Source of the DNA: CAVTLG01 sp963735495 | Lineage (GTDB): Bacteria; Chloroflexota; Ktedonobacteria; Ktedonobacterales; Ktedonobacteraceae | DNA: 64,000 nucleotides | Reading direction: 5' to 3' | Assembly: GCA_963735495.1 (NCBI GenBank) | Contig: CAVTLG010000007.1 | Coordinates: 1 to 64,000 of the forward strand | Shown: in pieces, positions 39,302-48,466 of the stretch | How positions within the stretch are numbered: position 1 is the stretch's first letter | Layout: every line of letters starts with the position of its first letter | The notes under the pieces: generated by a model | The model's input: the letters and a program-made list of their open reading frames with translations, nothing else | Database searches by the model: none | What the model was told of the DNA's origin: nothing | Translations under genes and position numbers: made by a program

Positions 39302-40653
39302 GAGGAATCATTGAGCGCAGTGCCGACGGCTTTGAGCGCTATCTTGTGCCTCCGCTCAGCGTTATAGCCAGTAATATTTATTTACAGGCAGTGCGTGATG
39401 CCTTTATTGTTTTCACATTGCCGCTAGTGCTGGCCGGGAGCCTGTTTCTGATCGTGGCTACCCCGCCAGTGCCAGCCCTGGCTACTCTGCTAGCGCATTA
39501 CGAAGGCGCGATCCTGGTACCCTACGAACTGTCATTCGGCCTGATGGCGCTCTTCCTGGCTTTCGGTGTGGCTTATAGCCTGGCACAGTACCGACGTACC
39601 GAGCCAGTGCAGCCAGGCATCCTGGCGATGGTGCTGTTTCTACTGGCAACCATGCCGGTCAGTACTATGACCAATATGACGCTGGGCGAGCTTTTGCCTT
39701 ACCTGGGTGGTGAAGGTCTGCTCGTGGCCATTCTGGTGGGGATTCTCTCAACCGAGACGATGCGCCTGTTCCGAGGTTCGCGTTTGTCGATCAAGTTGCC
39801 GAAGACGGTGCCTGCAAACGTCAAACGCGCCTTTGAAGCGCTGATGCCGACGTTACTGCTGATAACACTTGTCTGGCTGCTAGAATGGTTTATCAGCAAT
39901 CATACATTTGTCGATGCCAGTACAGGCAAAGTTACGCAATATACGATACCCATCCTGCTGATGAAGGTTTTTGAGCCACTGGTGGTTGTGCAGAATAGCT
40001 ATCCGGCGGCGCTCTTCGAGATTATTCTGATGATGCTGCTCTGGTCGGTCGGTATCCATGGTATGAACATCGTTACAGCCATAGCGCTACCATTCTGGAT
40101 GAGCACCATCGCAGCCAACGCAGCCGGTGGTCATGGCATCGTCACAGAGCCATTCTTCCATATCTTTACACACCTGGGCGGTTCTGGGGCGACCTGGCCG
40201 CTGGTGATTTATATGCTACGTTCGCGTTCATCGCAATTGCGCGCGGTAGGGAAAGTAGCCCTGGGTCCAGCAATCTTTAATATTAACGAACCGGTGACAT
40301 TTGGGGTGCCGATGGCCCTCAATCCCGTGATGATGATTCCATTTATCCTGATTCCATGCATCATCGTCACCGTGAACTACCTGGCCTTTTCGTTTGGCCT
40401 GGTGCATGTCCCGGTGGTAATGCAACCATTTACTGTGCCAGTAGTAATCAGCGGGTTTATCGCAACTGGAGGAGATATCAGGGGCAGTCTGCTCCAAATA
40501 GTAAACCTGGCGATCTCGGCACTTCTTTATTATCCCTTCTTCAAAGCCTGGGAACGCATCCTCGTCGCACGCGAAGAGGCCGCTAGCCAGCCGGAAGAGA
40601 ACCGCGTCGCGGTTCAAGCCGCAGCGCCCTTGCAGGTTGCGGCAAAGAAATAA
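39298..40653 (+). CDS. PTS EIIC permease, lactose/cellobiose type
   Basis: 451 residues with about ten hydrophobic segments. Family features are the N-terminal RYLVPPLSVIASNIYLQAVRDAFIVFTLPLVLAGSLF, GIHGMNIVTAIALPFW, GGSGATWPLVIYML and FNINEPVTFGVPMALNPVMMIPF, the last being a strong signature of cellobiose-type EIIC. The enzyme moves a beta-glucoside or diacetylchitobiose-like sugar; the exact substrate cannot be predicted. The start overlaps the EIIB stop (ATGA). Regulation by the sigma-54 promoter and LevR-like activator is inferred from position. About 220 bases separate it from the next transporter gene. Confidence 0.92.
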   Translation: MRGIIERSADGFERYLVPPLSVIASNIYLQAVRDAFIVFTLPLVLAGSLFLIVATPPVPALATLLAHYEGAILVPYELSFGLMALFLAFGVAYSLAQYRRTEPVQPGILAMVLFLLATMPVSTMTNMTLGELLPYLGGEGLLVAILVGILSTETMRLFRGSRLSIKLPKTVPANVKRAFEALMPTLLLITLVWLLEWFISNHTFVDASTGKVTQYTIPILLMKVFEPLVVVQNSYPAALFEIILMMLLWSVGIHGMNIVTAIALPFWMSTIAANAAGGHGIVTEPFFHIFTHLGGSGATWPLVIYMLRSRSSQLRAVGKVALGPAIFNINEPVTFGVPMALNPVMMIPFILIPCIIVTVNYLAFSFGLVHVPVVMQPFTVPVVISGFIATGGDIRGSLLQIVNLAISALLYYPFFKAWERILVAREEAASQPEENRVAVQAAAPLQVAAKK

Positions 40654-40876
40654 TCTAACGCGCACGAAAGGAGACCAAATCAGCGCCACTGGCATGCCCA
40701 CCAGCGGTACACGTGAAAAGAGCATTTGCTTCTTGCATACGCAGTCGTATCATACCGTCCTGTTTGATATTCTAGCGATCCATTGGACATTGTCATGTTT
40801 GTTAGCCTTCTCTGTGACGACCTTTCCTGGAAGTAGGAAACACGTGAAGGCTGAGTGTGAAAGGACACACCATTCA

Positions 40877-42022
40877 ATGAAATTATTTGCTCGCGCAGGC
40901 CGTAAATCGACCGTCACGGTCTGTCTCCTCTTTCTTTTACTGACCATGGCCGCCTGTGGTAGCGCCAATAATGGCAGCGGATCATCTACCACCAGCGCAC
41001 CTGGCAAGGGCTGCAAAAAAGTTGGTATTCTGCTACCAGAAACGGCAACCTCTGCTCGTTGGGATAACAACGACCGTCCCGATCTAGAAAAATATATTAC
41101 CCAGTATCTTCCCGGTGTGACGAACGACTATAGTAATGCCCAGGGCGACGCAGACACCCAGCAGAACCAGGCCGAAGCCGACCTGACAAAAGGCGACTGC
41201 ATTCTCGTTGTCGCTGCCTCTGATAGCACAAAAGCGGCCCAGATCGTGAGCGAGGCCAAAGCCAAGAATGTGCCAGTCATCGCCTATGATCGCCTGATTC
41301 AGAGTAGCGATCTCAACTACTATGTTTCTTTCGATAACGTCGCTGTCGGCAAGCTGCAAGCCCAGTATATTGTCGATCATTATCAGAGCTACGTGTCAAC
41401 TGGTCATAAAAATCTCGTGATGATCAATGGCGCGCAGACCGATAACAACGCGCTACTGTTCTACCAGGGTGCCACCGACGTGCTGAACCCACTGGTGAAC
41501 GATGGTACACTGACGAAAGTCTACGACAAATATACACCTAACTGGGACAACCCGACCGCCGGTAACGAGATGGAAGGCGCACTGGTCGCGAATAAAAACA
41601 ACGTTCAGATCGCCTATGTGGCGAATGACGGTATGGCTACCACAGTTATTGCCGCGCTGAAGGCGGTGAAGCTGAATGGCAAAGTACTCGTGACCGGTCA
41701 GGACGCCACCGTTGCTGGCATCCAGAATATTCTGACGGGCGATCAGTCGATGACCGTCGAGAAGAACTATGCCTTTGAGGCCCAGGCAACGGCAAAGCTC
41801 GTAGCCGCCATCAGCAATGGCACGAGTACCACCTCCTTGACCAATGGCATAGTGACCAAAACGAGCACTGGCACTGGAATCCCTTCAATTCTGGAGACAC
41901 CACAGGCCATCGATAAGAGCAACTTCCAGCAAGTTGTGACTGATGATCTGATGACGCAGGCCCAGATCTGTAAAGGTCTGCCAACTAACGCGAAGTATCT
42001 CCCTGCTGGCTACTGTTCGTAG
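40877..42022 (+). CDS. Sugar ABC transporter substrate-binding lipoprotein (XylF/RbsB-like)
   Basis: 381 residues from ATG 40877 (GAAAGGA upstream). The lipobox is MAAC (about residues 23-26), followed by a Ser/Gly linker and a periplasmic-binding fold type 1: KVGILLPETATSARWDNNDRPDLEKYI, NAQGDADTQQNQAEADLTKGDCILVVAASDS, VPVIAYDRLIQSSDLNYYVSFDN, VLVTGQDATVAGIQNILTG. The RWDNNDRP and AYDRLI motifs fit D-xylose-type binding proteins (XylF). It opens a forward three-gene importer set. A strong stem-loop lies between it and the ATPase gene. The earlier opening of the frame to 40637 includes part of the EIIC tail and is not used. Confidence 0.9.
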   Translation: MKLFARAGRKSTVTVCLLFLLLTMAACGSANNGSGSSTTSAPGKGCKKVGILLPETATSARWDNNDRPDLEKYITQYLPGVTNDYSNAQGDADTQQNQAEADLTKGDCILVVAASDSTKAAQIVSEAKAKNVPVIAYDRLIQSSDLNYYVSFDNVAVGKLQAQYIVDHYQSYVSTGHKNLVMINGAQTDNNALLFYQGATDVLNPLVNDGTLTKVYDKYTPNWDNPTAGNEMEGALVANKNNVQIAYVANDGMATTVIAALKAVKLNGKVLVTGQDATVAGIQNILTGDQSMTVEKNYAFEAQATAKLVAAISNGTSTTSLTNGIVTKTSTGTGIPSILETPQAIDKSNFQQVVTDDLMTQAQICKGLPTNAKYLPAGYCS

Positions 42023-42041
42023 CACAGAAGGGTTATGCTCC

Positions 42042-42090
42042 TTGCCCACGCTACTACCGACGGTAGTAGCGTGGGCAACTCCCCCTTTTT
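42042..42090 (+). terminator. Strong stem-loop and T-run between binding protein and ATPase genes
   Basis: Perfect 18-base inverted arms (TTGCCCACGCTACTACCG and its complement, 42042-42059 and 42061-42078) around a single A, followed after seven bases by CTTTTT to 42090. It has the form of an intrinsic terminator, likely reducing transcription into the ATPase and permease genes, a common way to make more binding protein. Confidence 0.8.
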
Positions 42091-42191
42091 GCAGCGGCAT
42101 GTGTCAGCAATTTTCTCTACTACGCTTTATTGATAAGACAATAATGATACTATCTTGGGTCTCCATCCTTCCGGGAGAAATGTTGGGAAAC

Positions 42192-42247
42192 GGGTAGGGG
42201 CGTGTCCTGGCGACCGCCCGGGCGCACGCAAGGTGACGCCCCTACCC
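42192..42247. repeat. Dispersed GC-rich palindromic repeat, compact 56-base copy
   Basis: GGGTAGGGGCGTGTCCTGG plus CGACCGCCC is joined directly to GGGCGCACGCAAGG plus TGACGCCCCTACCC, the two half-types back to back with outer ends in inverse complement. It lies 49 bases upstream of the ATPase start and explains the spurious frame opening at 42155. Confidence 0.88.
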
Positions 42248-42295
42248 ATTTCCCCCTTCATGGACGGAGAGCCACTATCTTCTAGGGAGGGCCAT

Positions 42296-43147
42296 ATGGC
42301 CGGTAATAGCATCCCTGCGGCTGGTGAAACAGCTTTCCCCACACCAGGTCAACCGCAGAGCGGTGAACCACGTCTCAGCCTACGTGGCATATCGAAAAGT
42401 TTCGGGGCGGTACGAGCGCTGACTGATGTGGGATTTGCAGTCTATCCCGGTGAGGTTGTCGGCCTGGTAGGCGATAATGGTGCCGGTAAGTCAACCCTGA
42501 TCAAGGTTATCGCGGGTGTGGGTCCCGCTGATACAGGTGACATCTTTGTCGATGGTCAGCCCGTACACATTAATACTCCCCAGATCGCTACCAACCTGGG
42601 CATCGAAACGGTCTACCAGGATCTCGCGCTCTGCGATAACCTGGATGTGGTCGCCAATCTTTTTTTAGGTCGTGAAGAACGTTCCTCTCTGCGTGTGCTG
42701 AACGAAGCTGACATGGAATATCGCGCGCTGGAAGTGCTACGCTCTCTCGATGTGAAATTGCCCTCAGCACGCGCGACCGTTGCTTCGCTCTCTGGCGGAC
42801 AACGCCAGTCGATAGCAGTCGCCCGCTGCATCCTGCGCCAGGCGAAAGTCGTGCTGCTGGACGAGCCAACTGCGGCCCTGGGCGTCGCGCAGACCAAACA
42901 GGTGCTGTCGCTGATCCGGCGTTTACGCGAGCAGGGTCTGGCGGTAGTGGTGATTTCCCATAATCTGGCTGATGTGTTTGAAGTTGTAGATCGTGTGCTT
43001 GTCCTGCGTCTGGGACGCTACGTTGGCACCTTCGATATAAAGAATACAACTCCTGAACAGGTGGTTGCCGCGATCACAGGCGCTGAATTCGGTAGCCTGA
43101 TGACGGCTGAAGAAGGCAATGGTAACAGCCTGAAAGGAGAGATTTAG
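42296..43147 (+). CDS. Sugar ABC transporter ATP-binding protein (single domain)
   Basis: 283 residues from ATG 42296, with CTAGGGAGGG ten bases upstream. Walker A is GDNGAGKST, the Q-loop is VYQD, the signature is LSGGQRQ, Walker B is VVLLDEPTAALG, and the switch His is VISHNLAD. Most ribose/xylose-type importers use a tandem two-domain ATPase of about 500 residues; this one has only one domain and presumably forms a homodimer, as some XylG-like relatives in Chloroflexota and actinobacteria do. It is followed by the permease after four bases, clearly in one operon. Confidence 0.92.
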   Translation: MAGNSIPAAGETAFPTPGQPQSGEPRLSLRGISKSFGAVRALTDVGFAVYPGEVVGLVGDNGAGKSTLIKVIAGVGPADTGDIFVDGQPVHINTPQIATNLGIETVYQDLALCDNLDVVANLFLGREERSSLRVLNEADMEYRALEVLRSLDVKLPSARATVASLSGGQRQSIAVARCILRQAKVVLLDEPTAALGVAQTKQVLSLIRRLREQGLAVVVISHNLADVFEVVDRVLVLRLGRYVGTFDIKNTTPEQVVAAITGAEFGSLMTAEEGNGNSLKGEI

Positions 43148-43150
43148 GCG

Positions 43151-44398
43151 ATGAGTAAGATGCAAGAACAAAAACAACCTGCGACTGAAGGTAAGTCGGC
43201 GGTCTCAGCGGTTGAAAGACCGGAATATATACGACGTCGCACGTTTGGCGAACTGTTGCGCGGTGATTTGGGTTTCCTGCCGGTCTTGTTTACGCTGGTG
43301 GTCGTGGTAATTTTCTTTACCGCTACGACGCAGGGACTTTTCCTGACGCCTTATAACCTTTCAAATCTGGCGCAGCAGATCGCCGAAATCGGCGTAGTTG
43401 GCCTGGGATCTATTCTTGTCCTGCTGCTCGGCGAGATTGACCTTTCGGTGGCGGCGGTAGCCGTCCTTTGCGCAGTGATTATGGCGATCTGCTCCGAGCG
43501 CCTGAACTATCCGGCCTGGCTGGCCATTACCATCGCGCTCCTCGCAGGTGCTCTTATTGGGGCCATCAATGGCTTCTTCGTGGCAATTGTGCGTATTCCT
43601 GCCTTCATTGTCACGCTGGCTGGCTCAATCGCCTACTCCGGCTTGTTGCTAGCACTCCTAAATGGGCAGGCCACGTTGCCGATCCGCAACAGTTTTATTG
43701 TGGGCATTGCAGGCTCTCCCTTCAGCTTTCTGCCGGATATCTATGGTGTAGGTTTGCCTTTACTGGCAGTTGTGATCTATGCAACGGCTTTGCTTCTGGG
43801 TCGGGCCAAACGTCTCCGTCTTGGTCTGCGTACAGAATCGCTCTCACGCACTATTGTGCAGATCATTACCGTGGCTGTGATCGTCGGTGTGGCTGTAGCG
43901 GCCTTCGAGAGCTATAACGGGGTGCCCTATTCTACGGCTCTGTTTTTTGGCCTGATCATCCTCTTCTGGCTGGTCCTGACAAAAACCGCCTTCGGACGAC
44001 ACATTTATGCCGTCGGTGGCAACCGCGAAGCAGCGCGGCGTTCTGGTATTAACGTTGTAGGCATTCGTATCGCCGTTTTTACCCTCTGTTCGCTACTCGC
44101 GGCAGTCGGCGGCATCATCGAAGCCTCACGTGGCAATTCGGTAGCCAGCCAGATTAGCCCATCGCTGCTTTTGGATGCTATCGCTGCTGCTGTTATCGGT
44201 GGTGTGAGTCTCTTCGGAGGCCGTGGCTCGGCCTGGGCGATTGTACTGGGAGTACTGATCATCGGTGCCCTGGAGAATGGTCTGACGTTGCAGAGTCAGG
44301 GCACCGATGTGCAGAATATGGTAGAAGGCGCTGTGCTGGTCCTGGCAGTGACGGCTGACGCGTTAATCCGCCGCGCACAAGCACGTTCTGGTCGCTAA
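43151..44398 (+). CDS. Sugar ABC transporter permease (XylH/RbsC-like)
   Basis: 415 residues from ATG 43151, three bases after the ATPase stop, with AAGGAGAG upstream. It shows about ten transmembrane segments and the RbsC/XylH family features NLAQQIAEIGVVGLGSILVLLLGEIDLSVAAVAVLCAVIMA, GAINGFFVAIVRIPAFIVTLAGSIAYSGLLLAL, the EAA-like loop GRHIYAVGGNREAARRSGINV and AAVIGGVSLFGGRGSAWAIVLG. It forms the channel for the sugar delivered by the XylF-like lipoprotein. The gene ends 53 bases before a repeat copy that is interrupted by an insertion sequence. Confidence 0.93.
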   Translation: MSKMQEQKQPATEGKSAVSAVERPEYIRRRTFGELLRGDLGFLPVLFTLVVVVIFFTATTQGLFLTPYNLSNLAQQIAEIGVVGLGSILVLLLGEIDLSVAAVAVLCAVIMAICSERLNYPAWLAITIALLAGALIGAINGFFVAIVRIPAFIVTLAGSIAYSGLLLALLNGQATLPIRNSFIVGIAGSPFSFLPDIYGVGLPLLAVVIYATALLLGRAKRLRLGLRTESLSRTIVQIITVAVIVGVAVAAFESYNGVPYSTALFFGLIILFWLVLTKTAFGRHIYAVGGNREAARRSGINVVGIRIAVFTLCSLLAAVGGIIEASRGNSVASQISPSLLLDAIAAAVIGGVSLFGGRGSAWAIVLGVLIIGALENGLTLQSQGTDVQNMVEGAVLVLAVTADALIRRAQARSGR

Positions 44399-44473
44399 AC
44401 AACAATGGACGATTGTCACCTTTCCTGGGTTCCACTCCCACGAGGACAAGCGGGTAGGGGCGTGTCCTGGCGA

Positions 44474-45995
44474 CATGCGTTGATACTAAATCAAAAAGAA
44501 AGAGAAAAAACGCGGTTGAAAACACGGACGATGGGAACGAGCCTCGCATTTGCGCCTGCCATAGCGCTCCTTCCTGACGTACACCAGGTCAGGGGGAGCA
44601 GGCACGTAGGGCTCAAGCAAGGCCGGGACGATAGGTTGATAGCGTCGAGAAGGACGGATGAGTCCCTGCTCGTGGCCTTTGCGCACCAACAAGCTGCACA
44701 GGCTCTCTCCCATCGCTCGTGCTGGGGCATGAGCCAGCAGCTTGACCAGCACCGGCAAGGAGACGGCAAAGAGCTCGACGCCCGCCTCTGCGGCCACCCG
44801 CAGGTGCAAGGCATGCAGGACTTGAGCCAGGATGAAGGCGCACAAGAGTTGTTGGAGCACCAGGATGGGAAAGCTCGACCACCACAGATGCAGGCCCAAC
44901 TCCCCTTTGAGCATTTTGAAGGCCAGCTCGATATCCCAGCGGCGAGCATACAAGCGGGCGGCATCACTCATGCTCAGCAGCGCAGGGTCTCGCACATTGG
45001 TCACGTAGCGATAGCAGACCCCAGCATGCTCAAACTGGATCAAGCGCACCAGATGCTTGGCTTTATCCGCGTTGTAGGCCCCCAGCCAGATAAGTGCATC
45101 CAAGGTCGTGCCTTGCTGCACGAAGACATGCACGATCTGGTAGGAGGTCTTTTCTCGCAGGCGCGAAAGCCACCAATAGCCCTGATCGGTCAGCCAATCA
45201 AACCACGCGAAGCTGAAATAGCCCAGATCCGCCAGGATGAGGGCTCCCTTTTGGATACCCGCCAGGAGCTCTTCGACGAAGAGCTTCTCATTGGCAAAGA
45301 CATCCTCTCGAAAGAGCACGCGCACCCACTGTTGTCGCTGGACATCGAAGAGTGCGGCCAGTTTGCCCACCAGCAAGCGGGCACTCTCCACCGGCTCTTC
45401 CCGCACGTCCTGGCAGGTGCGCCGGACCGCATCGAGGGTACTTTGATCCAGTGCCAGGATGCGGGTCGCGAAGGGAGCCAGGTCCCGGTCCTGTGCCTGG
45501 GTGGTCCAAGGCAACAGTGCCTGACTGACCCGTGCCAGCAGGTCGTGCAAGGAGTCCAGCTTGGCGTGCAGCAAGCGTTTGCGCACGGCGTCACGCTTGA
45601 GATTCAGGATAGGCAGGTTGCCGATCCCGGTCCAGGTAATCAGTCGCCACACACTAGCAAAGCTGGTGGACCCTTGCAGCATCGTCAGCAGCATTGCCAG
45701 CCAGAGGTGATCATGGGACAACGTGGGTGGGCGTCCGCGCTTGCGCGCAACTGGCGAGATCTGCGAAGGTATCGATCCCGCAGACAGGACGTTGAGCAGA
45801 AGGGCAATGATCTGATTGGCGGGACTCGTTGGCATCTCCTCTTGCGTCGATGCGATAGAATGTTTCATGGAGGACCTTCCTTTTCGGCGAAATGTATGAA
45901 TGAAAAGATTGTCCTCCTTTTCTTCTCTCCACGCAAGAGATCTCGCCATTTTGTCCTCCTTTTCTCGCTCATTTCCTATTTAGTATCAACGCATG
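44474..45995. mobile_element. IS4-family insertion sequence, complete, 1522 bases
   Basis: Terminal inverted repeats CATGCGTTGATACTAAAT are found at 44474-44491 and (inverted) 45978-45995, both perfect for 18 bases. The flanking ten-base duplication GTCCTGGCGA occurs at 44464-44473 and 45996-46005. One transposase gene fills it. Removing the element and one duplicate rejoins a copy of the dispersed GC-rich repeat. Confidence 0.93.
44486..45868 (-). CDS. IS4-family transposase
   Basis: 460 residues from ATG 45868 (GGAAGG and AGGTCC upstream). DDE residues are visible: D in LALDQST, D in ILADLGYFS and the E-region motif YARRWDIELAFKMLK, which matches Y-x2-R-x3-E-x6-K of IS4 elements. The stop TAG is inside the right-hand terminal inverted repeat on the gene's downstream side. 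It appears intact. The frame is also open upstream to 45949, without a ribosome site. The element is likely mobile or was so until recently, since both ends and target duplication are perfect. Confidence 0.93.
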   Translation of the reverse strand: MKHSIASTQEEMPTSPANQIIALLLNVLSAGSIPSQISPVARKRGRPPTLSHDHLWLAMLLTMLQGSTSFASVWRLITWTGIGNLPILNLKRDAVRKRLLHAKLDSLHDLLARVSQALLPWTTQAQDRDLAPFATRILALDQSTLDAVRRTCQDVREEPVESARLLVGKLAALFDVQRQQWVRVLFREDVFANEKLFVEELLAGIQKGALILADLGYFSFAWFDWLTDQGYWWLSRLREKTSYQIVHVFVQQGTTLDALIWLGAYNADKAKHLVRLIQFEHAGVCYRYVTNVRDPALLSMSDAARLYARRWDIELAFKMLKGELGLHLWWSSFPILVLQQLLCAFILAQVLHALHLRVAAEAGVELFAVSLPVLVKLLAHAPARAMGESLCSLLVRKGHEQGLIRPSRRYQPIVPALLEPYVPAPPDLVYVRKERYGRRKCEARSHRPCFQPRFFSFFLI

Positions 45996-46068
45996 GTCCT
46001 GGCGACCGCCCTGGTGGGCATTCAGAGATCAGGAGTTGGTTCTTGTGAGGCCGGGGCGCACGCAAGGT

Positions 46069-46228
46069 CTGTCTTTTACCCACATCTTTAGTAGATAGGT
46101 CTGCGGGTGCTTCTTAGCAGCACCTGCAAGGATGAGTTCGAGGCCATCCATTAGAACCGTGTAAAAGTTCGTTCGGCCTGTCATCTGGCTTGCCGTTGAT
46201 GACCTGAAAAGATGTGGGTAAAAGACAG
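46069..46228. mobile_element. 160-base MITE-like element
   Basis: Terminal inverted repeats of 21 bases begin CTGTCTTTTACC on the left and end GGTAAAAGACAG on the right. An eight-base duplication CGCAAGGT flanks it (46061-46068 and 46229-46236). There is no coding capacity. The partner transposase family is not seen in this window, so it would be moved in trans. Confidence 0.88.
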
Positions 46229-46373
46229 CGCAAGGTGACGCCCCCTACCCGCTTGCCAACGACCCTCCGCCAGTCTTCCGTTCGTGCCCCTGGGACACGC
46301 CCCACCCGCTTTCTCGCTCATGGACGGAGAGTCGAGAAATGACCAGGGCGGGCATTTACAAGAGACAACAAGA

Positions 46374-47519
46374 TCATTGACCGGCAATCAATGTGCAAGC
46401 TTCAATACACAATCGTACCAGTTGTGCCATACCTTTCCCAATGGGAGGCACCTGGATATACTCTTCCACGGTATGCGCCTTTTCTCCGTAGGTAATTCCT
46501 ATACAGACAGCGGGGATATCCAGGCTGATAGGAACATTGGCATCGGTACTAGAAGCAACGTACTGCGGTTCTATCTCCAGCCAGCGTAGCGCCTGTGCTG
46601 CCAGTTGTACCAATGGATCAGTCCGGCTACGCTTGCCAGCCGGGCGTTCTCCCAACACCTCAATCTCGGTACGCAAACCAGCACCCACATGCTGCACGAT
46701 ACAACTGCGCGCTTGCTCCGCTAGATGATCCAGCGCCACCACGTCCACCGAGCGCATGTCCAGCAAAGCACTCGCGCTAGCAGCAATAGTATTCACAGAG
46801 GTGCCACCCTCGATCACCCCGACATTAAAGGTCGTTCTCGGCTCCTTTGGCACCTGTAGATCTGCCAGCGCCGCAATGATCCTCCCCAGACCATGAATAG
46901 CGCTCGGCGTGCCAAACGACCCAAAGGAATGACCACCTGGACCACGCACAGTCACGCGCCAACGTTTTGATCCTACGGCCACATTGACAATACTCCCCAG
47001 GCGTCCATCGACCGCAAGTACTGCGCCCAATGCAGGACGATAGCGCTCCACAGCCGCCCAGGCACCACGGAGATTCCCCAGGCCCTCCTCGCCCACATTC
47101 GCCACAGCGACAATGTCGGCTGCTGTCTCCCAGCCCAATGCGTCCAGGAGATCCAGCGCGCTGATCATGGCGGCCACGCCCAGGCTATTATCGCCAATCG
47201 CCGGTCCGCGCAACACATCACCATCACGGCTAATCGTAAGCGCTGTTGTCGCCGGAAAGACCGTATCGGTATGTGCCAGCAAGAGCAACACCGGTCCAGC
47301 GCCATGTTTGCCGCGCCGCACATACACATTGCCCAGGGCATCGATATCCGGCAGATAGCCGCGCTCCTGCAACAGCCCAGCCACAAACTCGGCGCGCAGC
47401 CGTTCGCTGCCAGTAGGTGCTGGCACGGCACAAATACGTTGCGTGAGATCAGCTACAGACTCACTACTAGCCAACGCCAGCGCGCGTAAATGCTCCAGAT
47501 CGGATGGTGTAAGAGACAT
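46374..47519 (-). CDS. M20-family metallopeptidase / amidohydrolase
   Basis: 381 residues from ATG 47519 with GGAGGGGG upstream. Di-zinc ligand motifs are seen in order: His-x-Asp in LAHTDTVFP, Asp in IGDNSLGVAA, Glu-Glu in NVGEEGLGN and His near the end in GEKAHTVEEYI. The dimerisation domain lies in the middle (RWRVTVRGPGGHSFGSFG). Members remove amino acids from peptides or cleave amides, with variable substrates (PepT/ArgE/allantoate types); the exact role is unclear. The gene sits between the MITE-bearing repeat and an IS-interrupted reductase but is intact. Confidence 0.9.
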   Translation of the reverse strand: MSLTPSDLEHLRALALASSESVADLTQRICAVPAPTGSERLRAEFVAGLLQERGYLPDIDALGNVYVRRGKHGAGPVLLLLAHTDTVFPATTALTISRDGDVLRGPAIGDNSLGVAAMISALDLLDALGWETAADIVAVANVGEEGLGNLRGAWAAVERYRPALGAVLAVDGRLGSIVNVAVGSKRWRVTVRGPGGHSFGSFGTPSAIHGLGRIIAALADLQVPKEPRTTFNVGVIEGGTSVNTIAASASALLDMRSVDVVALDHLAEQARSCIVQHVGAGLRTEIEVLGERPAGKRSRTDPLVQLAAQALRWLEIEPQYVASSTDANVPISLDIPAVCIGITYGEKAHTVEEYIQVPPIGKGMAQLVRLCIEACTLIAGQ

Positions 47520-48466
47520 ATATCCCCCTCCAAATAGTGTTACAGCAAATAGCGGTCATAGAGGCTCGCATTCCATAACGCGACTCCGCCTTCCCTCATT
47601 AAGACGAAATTTGTACCCGGCTTGACACATGTTTCCCTTCGTGTATTTAATGGATATAGTGCGCACTTGTAGCAGGCGTACGCTTGTACTTGAACACATT
47701 AGGAGCAAAATAATCACGCCTTTTGTCACGTACAACATGGCGATATCATACCATCACCATCACAACCAACGTTAGGATCACGTAGGAGCAAAAAAAATGA
47801 CTATCCCAACACAAGCCTTTGGACGCAGCGGGCATATGAGCACGCGTACGCTCTTCGGAGCCGCCGCGCTTGGCTCAGTCACCCAGGCTGAAGCGGACCA
47901 AACACTCGATGTATTGCTACAATACGGCGTAAATCATATCGATGTGGCGGCCAGTTATGGCGATGCCGAACTGCGCATTGCTCCCTGGCTGGCCCATCAC
48001 CGCTCGCAATTCTATGTGGCAACAAAGACTGGTGCGCGTACCGCCAGGGCAGCGACCGAGGAGTTGCACCGCTCACTAGAACGTATGCGCATCGACTATG
48101 TAGATCTGTGGCAATTACATAATCTGGCTGACCCTATCGAATGGGATATCGCGCTTAGTCCTGGTGGTGTGTTGGATGCGGCCCGCGAAGCTAAACAACA
48201 AGGGCTGATTCGGGGCATTGGCGTCACCGGTCATGGCCTGCAAATAGCCGCGACCCACCGCCGCAGCCTTGAGCGCTTCGACTTCGACTCGGTCCTGTTA
48301 CCATACAACTACGTGACGCTGCAAAAACCTTATTATGCCGAAAACTTCAACGCGCTCCTCGCAACCTGCCAGGAACGCAATGTAGCAGTCCAGACAATTA
48401 AATCCATCGCCTACAAACCCTGGCTGGGCGAGCAGCATACCCATGCCACCTGGTATGCGCCCTTAG

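Larger units (their letters stand above)
44452..46250. repeat. Dispersed GC-rich repeat copy interrupted by an IS and a MITE
   Basis: Left part GGGTAGGGGCGTGTCCTGG (44452-44470), middle 45996-46068 with CGACCGCCC and GGGGCGCACGCAAGGT, and right part 46229-46250 ending GACGCCCCCTACCC. Two elements are inserted: the IS at 44474-45995 and the MITE at 46069-46228. A segment preceding it (44415-44451) is also shared with the region before 56347. Confidence 0.85.

Noticed and set aside
42155..42295. N-terminal extension of the ATPase frame (MGLHPSGRNVGKRVGACPGDR...)
   Set aside because: It is translated GC-rich repeat sequence; a good ribosome site and ATG exist at 42296, at the normal family start.
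44405..46048. Long forward frame of 547 codons across the IS4 element
   Set aside because: It is antisense to a clear transposase with DDE motifs and starts and ends in flanking repeat; composition is not protein-like.
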